DNA of 64,000 nucleotides from Pyropia yezoensis (GCA_009829735.1 CM020619.1:30406063-30470062), one strand, 5' to 3'. Positions 20,617 to 32,800 are shown, numbered from the stretch's first letter. Numbers and translations are program-made. The notes: generated by a model not told the origin, from the letters alone.

Positions 20617-21591
20617 TTACAAAAAGTATTCAGGCGCTGGTCGCTTGGACGGCACACTCCTTGTCTCTTGTGGCGCCGCGTGAAACACTTCGTAGCTGGC
20701 CTTCATCTGGGAGTCAAGCCGCAGGATGGCCGCCACGTTGCCACACCGGTAGCAATAGTTTGGCGCCGACCAGACGGTCACCAGCGACTCATCAAACATC
20801 AGCTTGTAGCCCTCCATGACCAGCTGGTGGGCGCGCGCAATCAGCTCAACCCCGTTGGCGTGGCAAAAGGCGCGCACCGGCTCGGCGCCAAAGAGAAAGC
20901 CCGCGCCGCGGGGGCTCAGGCTCCACCCATCCACCTCCTCTGGGTCTGACCAGAGCAGGTCGCACATGGCGCCGTCGTGGGGCACCTCCTGCTTGCGGTC
21001 AATGGCGCGGATCTGGTCGACCGTTGCGACCGATGGGGACAGCCCGCCGTGTACACAAAAGGCCTTGCCGTCGACCAGCGCGGCAAGCGACAGGTAGTCA
21101 AACACCTCGGCGCAGTAGCGCCACACGTTAGCGTTGCCATACTTGCGCACGCACTCATCGTAAAAGCCGTACACCTGGGTGATTTGGCGCGACTCGTGGT
21201 TGCCCCGGATGAGCGTCACCCGGTCGGGCCACCGCACCTTGAGGGCAACAAGGAGGAGGAAGGTCTCCACACTGAAAAAGCCCCGGTCCACAAAGTCCCC
21301 CATAAACAGGTACTGGGTGTCGGGGAGGGGGCCGCCCACGCGGAGCAGCTCGAGGAGGTCGTACAGCTGGCCATGAATGTCCCCCGCAATGGTCACAGGC
21401 GACGCAATGGCCTGCACGTTGGCCTCGTCCACCAGAATTTCCCGCGCCTTGGAGCACAGCAGCTTCACCTCACACTCGTCCAGGTGCTCGCACCGCTTTA
21501 GCTGCTCAATCCAGCCGTCCACGTCGCCGCCGCCGCTCGAGCCACTGCCGGTAACGCCAATGGGGCTACCCCCAGCGGTGGCCATTACCAT
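20617..21591 (-). CDS. PPP4C: Serine/threonine phosphatase PP4 catalytic subunit
   Basis: Single exon, 324 residues from the ATG at 21591 (a second ATG is two codons in). All PPP-family metal and catalytic motifs are present: GDIHGQ, GDFVDRG, RGNHES, then CVHGGLSP and the [11 protein letters not shown] block. Several stretches are specific to PP4 rather than PP2A or PP6: [32 protein letters not shown], and near the end [12 protein letters not shown]. The C-terminus EYFL corresponds to the PP4 DYFL tail whose terminal Leu is carboxymethylated. PP4 dephosphorylates nuclear and DNA-damage targets in complex with PP4R2/R3-type subunits. The N-terminus has a short Gly/Ser-rich extension of about 20 residues. 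Length fits the family. Confidence 0.96.
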   Translation of the reverse strand: MVMATAGGSPIGVTGSGSSGGGDVDGWIEQLKRCEHLDECEVKLLCSKAREILVDEANVQAIASPVTIAGDIHGQLYDLLELLRVGGPLPDTQYLFMGDFVDRGFFSVETFLLLVALKVRWPDRVTLIRGNHESRQITQVYGFYDECVRKYGNANVWRYCAEVFDYLSLAALVDGKAFCVHGGLSPSVATVDQIRAIDRKQEVPHDGAMCDLLWSDPEEVDGWSLSPRGAGFLFGAEPVRAFCHANGVELIARAHQLVMEGYKLMFDESLVTVWSAPNYCYRCGNVAAILRLDSQMKASYEVFHAAPQETRSVPSKRPAPEYFL

Positions 21592-22982
21592 GACCTGACC
21601 GCCAGGCAGTGGGCAAAGGGGAAAGGGGGCGGGTGGGGCAAGGGAACAGCAGCACCGCCTGAGGGGGTTGGGGAAAATAACCTCTGTCTGGGACGATGGC
21701 GGCAAGGCCCCCAGGGAGCCCTTCGCAACGCGTCACTCACCTCACTGCCACGCGTTCGACAGGCGCCGCCACCAGACACCGAAGTGATTTGGTGAAAGGG
21801 CCACCAGCGCCACCGCTCCCTGCCGAGTGCGGAAAAAAGGGTGTCGAGCAGGGACGAGTCGGACCGAAGGGACGGGCAAACGGGGACAAGGGCGACAGCA
21901 AACAAGAGGATGGCGCAGGGGGAGGGTGGGGGAGGGCGTCGAGGGCGAGAGGGGCAGGGGGGGCAGCGTAGCGGCCAAGGAGTGGCAGGCAAGGTGGTGG
22001 ACGAGGGCGCGGGGGGAGGGAATGAGGGGGGAGGTGGGGAGACGGGGCAGACGGCCGACCCCGTCGGCCGCTGCAGGCGTGACGCCCGTGGGGGGAGGAG
22101 GCGCAGTCCGCTCGGCCGCGCCCCGCGCGTGGCGGGCGCACGGCCACTCACCTCTCCCCCCACCCCCCCCCACCCCCCACACGCTCCGTCATTGTGTTGT
22201 GGCAGCAGCAGCCCCGCCACGCGGCCGGTGCATGCGGGCGGGCGTGCCACTCGAGTGCAATTTCAGTTCAGCACCGCACCTGCGCTGCACAATTGGTGAG
22301 CAACGGCAATGGCCATCGAACGGTCTTGGTCCTACCACGTGGCGTATTGTATAAGTGTAGAGTTCGAAGTAAAGAATTGCGGGGTGGACTGGTCATCACT
22401 ACGGCACTCTTCCCCCAGAGTCGTTGTCTGCCTGGATCGCCGCGTCCCGTGGTAAGAGACTGAACTGCACGGACCGTGTGTACGCGTCCTGTACCGCGCT
22501 GCTGCCCCGCGGCCGCCGCCTGTGGCAGCCCGCGACGGCGTTTGTCGTATATCCACTGTACCCACTGCGCAGCGGGCGGCGGCGCGACGCGGCTGCCGCT
22601 GACTGCCCCCTGCTCTTTTGTCGACTCGCGTCGTTGCTCCTTGCAGGGACAGGCGCGACCAACAGGCTGGCCCAACGGGCTGGGTGGATGACGCGGCTGT
22701 GCGCCAGCCGGGGGGGGGCCGCCCGCACTGGGGCGGCCGCTCCCCCTACCCTCCCTTCGTCGCCGATGGGGCGGCGACCGGGGCGGCTGCTGCGGCCACC
22801 CGCCGGCGGGTAATGGACGCCCCTTGGGTAGTGGTTTCCCCTCCCCGCCCCCACCCGTCCACCCAGAGCATTACCTCTCTCCGTCCCTGGTGACGATTTC
22901 TCCCCTTCCGCCGCTCTGCCTCCCCGCGTCCCCGGAAGGGTGCCTCCCCGCGTCCCCTTGCGGATACCTATTTCCAACTACC
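21592..22982. other. Divergent promoter region between PP4 and transporter genes
   Basis: 1.39 kb between oppositely transcribed genes, so it must carry both 5' ends. It includes purine-rich (21840-22080) and pyrimidine-rich (22150-22200) tracts. No ORF with a recognised domain; no clear TATA box seen. Confidence 0.55.
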
Positions 22983-24788
22983 ATGGAGGCTGCCGAGGGT
23001 ACATCCGCCGGACCCACCCCCCCCCCTGCCCCGCGCCCTCGGCTGCGGTCGCTGGTCTTCCCCCCCCTGTTTGGCTTTGGCGCCGGCGTCATGGACCTGC
23101 TGTTTGCCACGCACGTGGTGGCGGTGGTCATGTCGCTGGACGGCTCCGCCCTGGTGGGCATCGGCGCCCTTGCAGTGGGCGCGGCGGCCTCCATCGTGGC
23201 CGCGCCGCTGGTGGCGGCCGTCTCGGACCAGCGGCTGGGCGGCCGCGCGCCGCTGGCGGTGGCGCTCAACCTGTCCGCCGCCGCCGCGGCGGCGGGGGTG
23301 GCCGGCCTGGCGGGCATGCACAGCCCGTCGGCCGACGGTGCCCGCTACGCAGACGGCCAAGAGCCTGCGGTGGCGCCACTGGTCGCGGCGGTGGGCCTTG
23401 CTGCCGCCTACCGCTGCGTGACCGCCTCCTCCCCGTCGGTGCCGGCACTGATCGAGACGGCCATGGCGCGGGGGGAGGGGGCGGCCTTCCCCGCCCGCCG
23501 TGACCTCATCCTGTCGTTTTACTACCTGTGGTACCGGGGGGGGGTGTTTGCGGCGGGCCTCGCCGTGCTTCACGCCCCCGGGGGGGGGGGGAGCGCCCGC
23601 GAGCGGGTGCTCCCCTACCTGGGTGGGGGCGCCGCAATCGCCGCCGCGACGGTGGTGGCCACCGCCGCATCGCTGCGCCGGCCGCCGCGTGGCGGCGGCG
23701 GCGGCGGAGGGGCGCCCCCGGCAGCCGTCGGGGTGTGGGCCAAGGCGCGGAGTGATATGTGGGCGGCACTGGTGGCTGCCCCCCGCCCCCTCTACTGGCT
23801 GTACCTCACCGTTGCGCTGGCAGGGGTGGCGTACGGCACCCTTGGCGCGGTGATTGCGCCCTACTACGCGTCTATCATTTTTCTCGAGACCCAAGGCTCG
23901 GGCCGCTCCCTTCGGTGGACGGCCATGGCCGCCCTGTCGGCGTGGGCGGTCGGCCTGGGGGTAGACGCGGGCGTGCCCGTGTTGGCGGGGCAGCTCCCCC
24001 TCTTCCTGACACGCCTGCTGTGGCCGGCCTTTTTCCTCGTCGGCGCAGGTCTGTTTGTGGGCCTTGCGCTGGCCACCACCGCCCGACAGGCCATCACCCT
24101 CCTCACCTGCCAGGCGTTGGTCACGTCGGGCCACGCGTACTTTTCCCTTGTCGGCGCGGGGAGCCTGGTGCCGCCCGCCCTACGGGCAACCACGTTTGGT
24201 ATGCGCGCCGCCGCCGCGACAGGGGGGCTCCTCGTCGGCGGCCTGGGCGGCGGTGCGTTTGCCACCGCTTGGGACGACGGCTACAGGTACACCATGTTTC
24301 TCAGCGCCGGCGCGTGTGGGGTGGCGGCGGCGGCCGCCTGGGCCGTTGGCCCGCTGCCCGACCTCGCCCGCGTGCCGGGGGTGGCAACCAGCGCCAACCC
24401 GCTGTGGGCACACCTCGCCGCCCGGGTGGTGGGGTGGGCACGGCGGACGCGCCAGCGCCGCAGGGCAGGTGGCACTGCCGCCGCCGCCGCGGTCGCCGCG
24501 GCTGCCGTGGCGGCCGAGTCGGGCGACGGGGGCGGTGCCGCCGCCAGGGCGGCACCGTGCCCGTCGCGGCCCGCCGACTATTGGCTCGAGGACGAGGCAG
24601 CCTACTGGCGGTGGCAGGAGGCGGCAAAGGCCGCCACGGCGGGCGCGGAAGGGGAAGGGGGGGGCGGCGGGGCGCGCGACGCGGCGGCCGCCGCCCTGGC
24701 CGACGGCCTGGCGGCGGCGGGGGGGGTGGAGGCGCTCACACTGGACGTGGACGCGTCACCCGACGCCAGCGGAGCGGGGGGGGTGTAG
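22983..24788 (+). CDS. Multi-pass membrane protein, MFS-type transporter
   Basis: 601 residues from ATG 22983 (CCATGG context); the frame extends to 22824. About twelve hydrophobic segments are visible. The first is near PPLFGFGAGVMDLLF. A short cytoplasmic loop SDQRLGGRAPLA between helices 2 and 3 resembles the MFS motif G-x3-D-R-x-G-R. Long Gly-rich hydrophilic insertions interrupt the middle (about residues 235-250). A hydrophilic C-terminal tail of about 120 residues contains PADYWLEDEAAYWRWQEA. MFS proteins move small solutes by alternating access; the substrate here cannot be inferred. The protein could be a related sugar-type transporter of the GPH/SUC group. Confidence 0.72.
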   Translation: MEAAEGTSAGPTPPPAPRPRLRSLVFPPLFGFGAGVMDLLFATHVVAVVMSLDGSALVGIGALAVGAAASIVAAPLVAAVSDQRLGGRAPLAVALNLSAAAAAAGVAGLAGMHSPSADGARYADGQEPAVAPLVAAVGLAAAYRCVTASSPSVPALIETAMARGEGAAFPARRDLILSFYYLWYRGGVFAAGLAVLHAPGGGGSARERVLPYLGGGAAIAAATVVATAASLRRPPRGGGGGGGAPPAAVGVWAKARSDMWAALVAAPRPLYWLYLTVALAGVAYGTLGAVIAPYYASIIFLETQGSGRSLRWTAMAALSAWAVGLGVDAGVPVLAGQLPLFLTRLLWPAFFLVGAGLFVGLALATTARQAITLLTCQALVTSGHAYFSLVGAGSLVPPALRATTFGMRAAAATGGLLVGGLGGGAFATAWDDGYRYTMFLSAGACGVAAAAAWAVGPLPDLARVPGVATSANPLWAHLAARVVGWARRTRQRRRAGGTAAAAAVAAAAVAAESGDGGGAAARAAPCPSRPADYWLEDEAAYWRWQEAAKAATAGAEGEGGGGGARDAAAAALADGLAAAGGVEALTLDVDASPDASGAGGV

Positions 24789-26142
24789 CGCGCGGGCGCG
24801 AGCGGCAGCGCCCTGGCTGGCGTCCAATGCTTGCACGCAGGGAGGCATCCCCGGCGCCATAGCCGGTCGACGCGGCCGCCGTCCTACGGGCCGCGTGCGC
24901 GCGCTGGGCCATGGGACTGTGCCCTGCGGCCCCCCAGCTGTCGACGGCGGGACGTCCAGCGCGGAGCGTTGCCAGCTGGGCGACGCCCGCAGCAAACGTC
25001 GGCCAAGAGGGGCGTTGGGGCGGGGCCGGGAGGGGGGGGGAGGGGGGTGACCACGAGGAGCCCCCTGAACCGAGCACAAAGGTGATCGCTCCCCTCTCCC
25101 CCTGGGTTGCGCGGGCGTGGGGGGGCAGGCGGCCAAGCCGGCCACCGGCGATGGGCGCGCCCCGTCCTCCGTGGCGGCGGTTGCGGTAGCGGCGGGCCGC
25201 GTTGCCGCCGTGGCGGGCAGCCGCGGCGTCGACGGCGGGCGGCGACGCCGCCACGGGGCTCCCCCATGAAAGGCCCCCGCGTAAGACGATGGGGGAAGAG
25301 GAGGAAACCGTCCAGACATGGACGACGCGGGTGCATGGGGGGGCACCCCCCCCGCGAGGCTCCCCAAAACCGCGCCCTCCCCCCCCCCCCCCCCCCCCAC
25401 GTCCCCCCACGCCCACACTGCCCGCAACGCACTTCACATCCCTTGCAAAGAGAGCAGCGGGGACACCCAAGCCGCGTCGCACTCCCGACAACACCCACCG
25501 CTGCCCCGCCCGCACCCCCAACCCCCCCGGCCCCTCCTTACTAGGCCCACGGGTCAAGCTCCCCTCCCCCCCCGAGGCCATCGTCCCCCCCTCCCCCCCC
25601 CCCCCGTCAGAGTCAAACTCCACCGTCATCCGCACGCCCTCCTCCTCCACCTCTACCACGTCGCCGCCGCGGAGCTTGCGGCCCCGCCGGAGCTCGGTGA
25701 GGCCATTGACGACCACCCCCCCCGAGCGGATGAGGAGCTTGGCCTGCCCGCCCGTTGGCGCCACCGACTGCGCCTTGAGGAACGCCTCGAGGCGAATAAA
25801 TTCGCCCGCGGGGGGGGCGCCGCCCCCACCCCCACCGCCGTCGCCGCCGCCGCCGCCACCACCGCCCGTCATAAACACGCCGTCTCCACGGGCGGCACGA
25901 GCAAACGACGGCGCAGCGACACGGGACGACAGCGGCGCGGCGACACGGCGGCCGTCGGCGGCTGGCGCGCGCGCGCCGAGCCAGCCCGACGACGTGGCGG
26001 CGGCAGGGGCGGCAGTCCTGGCCGGCCGCCGGGCGGGGCCGGCCCCCGCCGCGGCAGCCCGTCGAGGGCCCCCGCCGCCGACGCGGAGCGGCGCCCGCAG
26101 CGGCGGCGGCGGCGGCAGCGGCGGCACCGTAAACGCCATCAT
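24736..26142 (-). CDS. S4-domain RNA-binding protein (RlbA/YaaA-like), probably organellar
   Basis: From the ATG at 26142 the first 100 residues are rich in Ala, Arg, Pro and Gly with almost no acidic residues, as in a plastid or mitochondrial transit peptide. An S4 RNA-binding fold follows at about 110-180: FIRLEAFLKAQSV, GGQAKLLIRSGGVVVNG, RRGRKLRGGDVVEV. The arrangement matches the small bacterial YaaA/RlbA and YbcJ proteins linked to ribosome assembly. Beyond residue 185 the frame stays open for 280 more codons of low-complexity text and overlaps the last 53 bases of the opposite transporter gene. The true C-terminus is therefore probably near 25.5 kb, reached through an intron or an assembly error in the G runs. 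The S4 part is secure; the gene's 3' end is not. Confidence 0.68.
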   Translation of the reverse strand: MMAFTVPPLPPPPPLRAPLRVGGGGPRRAAAAGAGPARRPARTAAPAAATSSGWLGARAPAADGRRVAAPLSSRVAAPSFARAARGDGVFMTGGGGGGGGDGGGGGGGAPPAGEFIRLEAFLKAQSVAPTGGQAKLLIRSGGVVVNGLTELRRGRKLRGGDVVEVEEEGVRMTVEFDSDGGGGEGGTMASGGEGSLTRGPSKEGPGGLGVRAGQRWVLSGVRRGLGVPAALFARDVKCVAGSVGVGGRGGGGGGGGRGFGEPRGGGAPPCTRVVHVWTVSSSSPIVLRGGLSWGSPVAASPPAVDAAAARHGGNAARRYRNRRHGGRGAPIAGGRLGRLPPHARATQGERGAITFVLGSGGSSWSPPSPPLPAPPQRPSWPTFAAGVAQLATLRAGRPAVDSWGAAGHSPMAQRAHAARRTAAASTGYGAGDASLRASIGRQPGRCRSRPRATPPPLRWRRVTRPRPV

Positions 26143-29100
26143 GGGTGGGGGCGGGGGGGGGGAGTGCGCCGCCCGTAGGCGAGACCACCCCCGGCGGGGG
26201 GGGTGGGGGGCGGGGGGGGGGGGGGGCGCCCCGAGGGCCATGCACCGGCCGCCGCGCCTGCGGGGGGGGAGGGGCTGCGGGAGAGGGGGGGAAGGGGAGG
26301 GAGGGTGTAAGGTGCTGAGGGCCACCACGGGAAATGCTCTGGGAGAGGGGAGCAGCGGGACGAGCCGCCAGGAGGGGGGAGGGAACAGGAACGGGAGCGG
26401 AAGCGGGAGTGGCGGTCGCAGACGACAGCCGCCGCGATGGAGGTTGCACAGGCGAGGCAACGGACTCGGGAAGGGGGCTGCGTGATCGGCCCTCCCCTGG
26501 CCAGCCCGGCCGACGGCGGCGGGATCCCCTGGCCACGTGGGCGGCCGTGATCCGGGCCTGTCGACCGGACAGATCGACGTTGGCGTGCAGGACTCGGCTT
26601 AAAAAAGGACGGCGGTGCGCCGCCGTCTCTTTTCGCGGCCGCCACCGACAACCTCATTCCCGCCCGCTTGCCCCCAGCAAGCCGTCGACGCTGCACCGGC
26701 GACCGCTCGACGGTAGGGGGGCGGGCAGTGTCCCCGTCGCCGACCTGATCGTGTGCGTTGTACGTTGGGTGGTGGCAATGCCGATGGCGGTGGGTGCTGG
26801 GTCGAACAAACTGACGCTTGCGGCGGCGGTTGCCGCAGCGACGGCGGCGGTGGCCGTGGCGGCGGTGGTTGCGTCTGCGGTCGCGGACGCGGCGGCGCCC
26901 GGGGGGGGCGGCATGCGCGGCGCACCGTTGGCGGCGCGGGCGTGGACGGTGGGGCCGTGTCCCTGGCGGTGTGCTCTGTGCCGCCCGGTGGTGCCGCGCA
27001 GTGGCGCTGACGGGGGGCGCACCCGCCGCGCATCGACGCGGCGGGGGGACACTGCGGGAGTGTGGGGTGTGGGGGGGAGGGGGGGGGGGGGGGTGGGCGC
27101 TTTTGTGGCCAGCGTCGGCGATGGGGGGGAGGAAGGAGGAGGCGTCAGCGACAGTGGCTGTGTGCGTGTGGAAGGAGGAGGCGTCAGCGACAGTGGCTGT
27201 GTGTGTGTGGAGGGGGGGGGGGTGGGGGGGAGGGGGAGCGTGATTGGGAAGGGTTGGCACGCGGCGGCCCTTGTCCCGCATGAGTATTTTTGCGTGGACT
27301 CGCAGAGCCGCGCGCGTTTTGGTTTTGCAATCCACGGCGGCCGCTTCCGCCAGTCGCCCTGTGCTTCGCTCTGATTTTGCAATCCCCTGTGGCAGCTGTC
27401 GGCGGCCGCTTCCGCCGGTCGCCCTCTTCTTTATTGCTCCTTCCCCCTGTCACCGCCCGCTGTCATCTCCCTCTTCTTCTGTTTCTCTATTTTCTTGCTT
27501 CTTCTCTCTCTCTCTTTCTTTCCATGTCTCTCCATCTCCTCCCCCCACCCCTCCAAGCCCGTTATCGCGTCGCCCGGCGCCGTTTATCTCCGGCCGGTCG
27601 CGGCTCCTGAGGCGGGCGAGAACAACCCCCTCCCATGGGTGTGGGAAGCCAGTCTGGTGCGGCCGGTGGCGGGTGGCGGGGTCGACCCGCCGCCACGGCC
27701 TTGCCGGCCGCCGCTGTGCACGTGCGACTGCCGATGCCGCGGCGCGTGCCACGCGAGGACGGCTGGTGACAGTCCCCTCTCTGCTCCCCCTCGCCCTCTC
27801 GTCCTTCCCAGTACGCATGGCGTATGTGCGTGTATGGTTTTGTTTCGTTTGTTGTTGATGGCTTGTTCCAAGGGGTTGTGAAGCGTTACCGTCATCAAGC
27901 GTATGACGCGCGTCTTTTCAATAGCGTACTCTTCGCGTACGCGCGACTTTTTCTTTTGCATCCCCTCTTACATATGTGGCTGCCAATACATGCAGCGCCG
28001 TCAGGCGCAAATGATGCTCCCGCCTGCCTCACCTGCCGCCCCCTTTCCGCCCGGTGCGGGCGTCACCCCCGGCGGCTGCGACGACGGCGCCACTCCGAGG
28101 GTGCCCCCCATCCCCGCGCCGGCGCCGGCGCCGCCAGTGCCGCCAGCGGCGCCCCGACCGGCAGCGCCGGCGACGGCGGCACTCCCGCCGGCCGGTGCCA
28201 CCGTCACCGCCGCCGCCGCCCGTCGCGCCCGCACCCACCGCCGCAGCAGGCGGCGGGGCCGCCGATACAGACAATGCCGGCGCCGCCCGAGCCGCCACCT
28301 CCGCCGGCGACGGCACCGGCCGATGTGGAGGTGCGGCCGTCGCCACCGTCGCTGCCCGCGCCACCCGAGCCTTGGACAAGGATCGGAATACCGCCGGGGA
28401 AGGAGGCGGCGGCAGCCACGCAGCGGTGCGTGCACCGGTGGAGAAGGGGTGGGGGGGGGGGCACGGGGGGATGGAGGCGACAGTGGCGCGCTGTGGGGTG
28501 GTGGAGGGGCGGCACCGGTGGCGCCGGCGGCGCGACGAGCCTCTCCTCCCCCCCCGCCCCGCACCCCCCCTTACAAGAAAAAGAAGCGCCGCCACGGCCG
28601 GCCACACACGCACCCCGCCTGACGGCGCCCGACGTCGTGTCTATGGTGGACGGCCGATGGCCACCCGCCCCGCGCCGCCGCCGCCGTCGCCCACCGGGCA
28701 GGGGGGGGGGGGCGACCGCGCCCGGCGTCGCCGTCGCCGGGCGCCACCAGACCCGACGCTCGCTCCACGGTAGGCAGTACCGCCCCACCACCGGCGCGGC
28801 ACCACCGCCCATCCCCTACCAACAAGAGGCGTCCCCCACCCCGCCCCCCCCGGCTCCCAAGGCAAAGGGCGGCAGCCGACGCCGTCAAACGCCGGGCCAC
28901 GGCCAAACTCTCAGCCGGTACCGCCCCCCCGACCAACGGGAGGCGCCCCCCACCGCCACCCCGCCCCACAAGCGGCCGACGCCGCCGACGGTGGGCCGCG
29001 GCCCCGCCCCCAGCCGGTACGGACGTGCACTGCCCGCCCTCCCTCGACAACACAGGTAAAGGCGCCCCCAGCCGCCCCTCGCGCTGCCTCCGACGGGGGC

Positions 29101-29877
29101 GCCGCCGCCGCCGCGGCCGCCGCGCCGCCCACGTAAATACGAGACCGTCCCCGCCGTCGCCGTGAGCGGGCCGACCCCCTTCACCGGAAAAGCCGCCACC
29201 CCGCCCCCCGTAAAAGCGGCCACATGCCCCCCCCCTACCTGTACCTAAAACGCCGCCGCCGCAGTTGCTCCCCCCTCCCACCCAGACGCCGCCCCTTTCG
29301 CCACCAGAAGCGCGTTCCCTGCCCCCCAGGCGCACCGTCGCCGGGGGGAGGTACACTCCACCTCCCCTCCCACCCGCCGCCGCAGCCGCCGCCGCTGCCG
29401 CCCCCACATCCGCTGGGAGGGGCGCGCCGCCCCCAACTCTGCGCCGGGGCCGTCCCAGTTGTCGCCGCCGTCGCTGCCGCCGTCGCCGCTGCCGTCCTCG
29501 CCCCTCACGCACGTCAAACGGCAACCGCCGCATCCCCACCACGCAGCAGGGGGAGGAGGGGAGGCGCGCCCGCGGCGCAGCGCTCCCGCCGCCCCCCGAC
29601 GCCGCCGCTGCCCCCGCCGCCGCCGCCGCCGCCGCCGCCCGTCGCTGCCGCGCATCGCGGCGGCCCGTCAGCGCAGGCGCGCTCCCCCCACGCACTCCCC
29701 CCGCGACGTCGCCGGCGGCGGCCACCCCGCCGAGGCGACGCCTCGGGCGCGACACCGCCGCGGCGCGCGTCGGCCACGGGCAGGGGGGCGTCCCCGCCGC
29801 GCGCCCCGCCGTGACGCGCCGCCGTGTGTGCGTGGCCGAGACGGCGGGCGTGAGCGGCACCTGCGCGCCCGGCCGCC
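26143..29877. other. Low-complexity spacer, no secure gene
   Basis: Frames are open on both strands because of extreme GC and Arg/Pro/Ala bias. A plus-strand ATG at 26779 opens a signal-peptide-like segment (KLTLAAAVAAATAAVAVAA). It is followed by Cys-containing text, but the frame runs into homopolymer G and is uncertain. A near-perfect duplication of TTTGCAATCC..GGCGGCCGCTTCCGCC lies at 27325-27430. The block 28770-29060 carries RYRPP-type repeats in one frame. I cannot support any gene here with confidence. Confidence 0.4.
27131..27208 (+). repeat. 39-bp tandem duplication
   Basis: Two copies of a 39-base unit beginning GGAAGGAGGAGGCGTCAGCG, differing at a single position in the GTGCGTGT/GTGTGTGT end. 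The unit is a multiple of three. Confidence 0.85.
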
Positions 29878-32800
29878 CTACGACGCGGGCCCGACGGTCA
29901 GCGCCAGGTGCACCAACGAGCCTTCGGTTACGACGGCGACCGCCGCCGGGCCAGCCACGGCCAGGTCGTCCACGCGCCCAAGTAAGGAAACGCGGGCGAC
30001 GACGGTCGCGGTCAACACGTCCATCACCGACACCGCCTTGTCCAGACAGGCCACCAGGAGCCCGCGGGCGGCGTCGAGGACGTGCACATCCCACACGCGC
30101 TCACCGGGGAATGACAGCACGAGTGGGGCGGGGGGGGCGGCAGGGGCTGGCACGCCGGCCACGCCCACCCCGACCGCCCACACCCGCAGCGTCGACGTGG
30201 CCTCCACCGTTACGACCATCAGAGGGCCGGGTGTGGAAGAGCTGGCGGGCTCGTCGACCACGCCGGCTTCATAAGCGATGATGTGATTGATGGTGTCGGC
30301 GTGGCCATCCAGCGTCGCCAGCACCACCCCCGCGTCCACGTCCCACACGGCAGCGACGGACCCAGTCGCGGAAACGATGGCGCGCCGCCGGCCGGCGGGG
30401 AGGGTGACGTCGCCGCCGGCGGGAGCGGCAGTAGCCACTACCAGGTCGACGCGGCTGTCTCCCAACGTGCGCACGTGCCGCCCCGTCGTCGCATCCCAGA
30501 CGACGAGCCCCGCGTCGAGGCAGCGACCAATAATCAGGGGCGGCAGGGGTGCGCGGCCGCCGGGAGTCGTCCCCACTGACAGTGCCGCACCCACCACCAC
30601 GAAGCAACACATGCGGAACAGGAAAGGGGGCACCACCTCCGTCACGACGCGTCGGGTGCGCCCGTCCCAGACGTACCCCGCCCCGGCGGACGTCAGGGCT
30701 ACCACCAGTGGCGACGGCCCGCCGTCCCCCCCCGCAGCGCCTTCCCCAGGGATGCTCTGCACCGTAAGGAAGCGGTTGCCCGCACCTAACTCCACCGCTG
30801 GTGCGGCGGTCCCTTGCCACACCCACACCTGTTCCGACGTGGTCCTCACGGCCACCAACGGGGAACAGCGGCCGTCGGGCAACCGCAGCGGCGCCACCGC
30901 CACGGATGTGATGCGGTCGCCTGCGGGCAGCGGTGACAGCACCACCGCCGAGTCCCGGGCGGCGGCCCACGGGCGGACGCTGACCGCCTCCGACCCATCG
31001 ACAAACGAAGTACAGAGGAGCGCCGTGCCCCCGCCGTCGAGGCCACCACCCTGCGCGTCCCAGCCTGCAGGGCAACCAGGGACAAAGCCGTCATCGCCGA
31101 CGCATGCGTGCACGGAGAACATGGGTCCTCCAGAGGTCGCCTCGGCGTGGCCTCCCAGCGCTTTGTGCCACACGGCGAGCGTACCATCGCGGGCGGCCGA
31201 CACCAACACCGGCGGCTGGGAGGACCCGGCTGCGGGGTCCACCACCACTAGCGCCGTGACGCCCTCCTTGTGGGCTCCCACGCGCGCAGACAGTCCCGAC
31301 CCAGACGGGTCCCACAGCGTCAGCCCGCCCGTGTCGTCCCCGACCGCGAGGACGGGTGGCAGCGTGGGCGGCGCCCGTCCCCGTATCCGCCCCCCGTGGG
31401 CGGCGCGCCGCAAAACAGTCGCACATGACACATTCGGCGGGGCAGCGACGTCGCAGACGCGCCGCCCCGTGCGCACGTCGTGGCCGACCAGGATGTGCGT
31501 GGCGGGGCCGCGCCCATGGCCAGAGACGTCCTGCACCACAGCGACGGTGGGGGCGGCAATTTCCGTAGACGTTGCCCCCCCCAGACCACCCCCCGTCACG
31601 CCTGCCAGTGGCACGCCGCCCATCAAGCACAAGATGGGGGACGCCCACCGGTGCTGCATGTGCAGCTCCCGCGTCACGGCCCACCCGCCGGGGGCCTCGC
31701 TCCAAACAAAGAGGCAAAAGGCGGACGTCATAGCAACCAGCTGGCGGGGGGGGGGAGCGCCGCCGGTGCGGCCGCTGCCCGCGTCGCCGCGGACGCCCCC
31801 CGGCACAACCGCTACCTGTGCGATTGGATGCGCCTGGGGAGCCATGGGCTCCCCTCTCGGCGGCCCGTTGCCTTGGTGAGGAATGCCGGCCAGCGCCGCC
31901 TTGAGCGTCCCCCGCCGCACGTCCCAGATGCGCAAGCCCCCGTCATCGCAACCAGCGACGATGCTTGCAGGCGCCGGCGATGACGCCATCCCCCCCTCGG
32001 ACCGCGTGCCGGCCAGCTGCTCGTCCAGCACCGCGACGCACAGCGCCCGCTCCGAGGCGCTGCCCCCCAGGCAGAGGGCGTGCACGACCGCCGGCGGGTC
32101 CGCCGCGCACACGTGGAGGGCGCCGGCGTGGGAGACGGTCACCACCGCGGGTAAGGCCGCCCCGCGGTCCGTGACGACGCCCCCCGCCACGGCAACGACC
32201 TGCCGGACGGGTGAGTAGATGAGTGTCTGATCGAGGAGTCGTAGACGTCCCCGCCGAGAAGGTGACGGCACGATGGATCGAAGCCGGGAGGGTGACGACG
32301 GCCCAATGCATTGGGCCGTCATCCTCCCGGTGGCAAGGTCAAAAACGCGGACGCTACCGTCCACACCCCCCACAGCGACTCGCTGCCCGGCGGCACCGCC
32401 GCCAGTCAGGTGATGGGGAAAAAGCGGCAGGGCGGCCATACAGGTCACTTCCACAGGGCGGCCACTCCCCGCTGCCACACCATCTTCGTTAAAAACGCGG
32501 ACGCAACCGTCCACACCCCCCACAGCGACTCGCCGCCCGGCGGCACCGCCGCCAGTCAGGTGATGGGGAGAAGGCGACAGGGCGGCCATACCGGTCACTT
32601 CCACAGGGCGGTCACTCCCCGTCGCCACACCATCTCCGTCGGCGCTGGCATTGGCGAAGTACCGCCGAACCAGCGGCGGCGCCAGGACGGTCTGCGGACC
32701 CACCACGCGCAGTGCGAGGCCAGGCGTGGCAGCACGCACCCCCCCGAGGAGCCGCGCCAACAGCACGGAGCGGCTATCGTTGGGGTCACATGCGGACGCC

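Noticed and set aside
27824..30094. Overlapping 411-codon plus and 507-codon minus frames
   Set aside because: Both are Arg/Pro/Ala/Gly-only text with no domain, and neither is clearly better than the other.
30287..31879. 530-codon plus-strand frame inside the NB-ARC/WD40 gene
   Set aside because: Complement of clear WD40 coding sequence; composition is a by-product of the real minus-strand gene.
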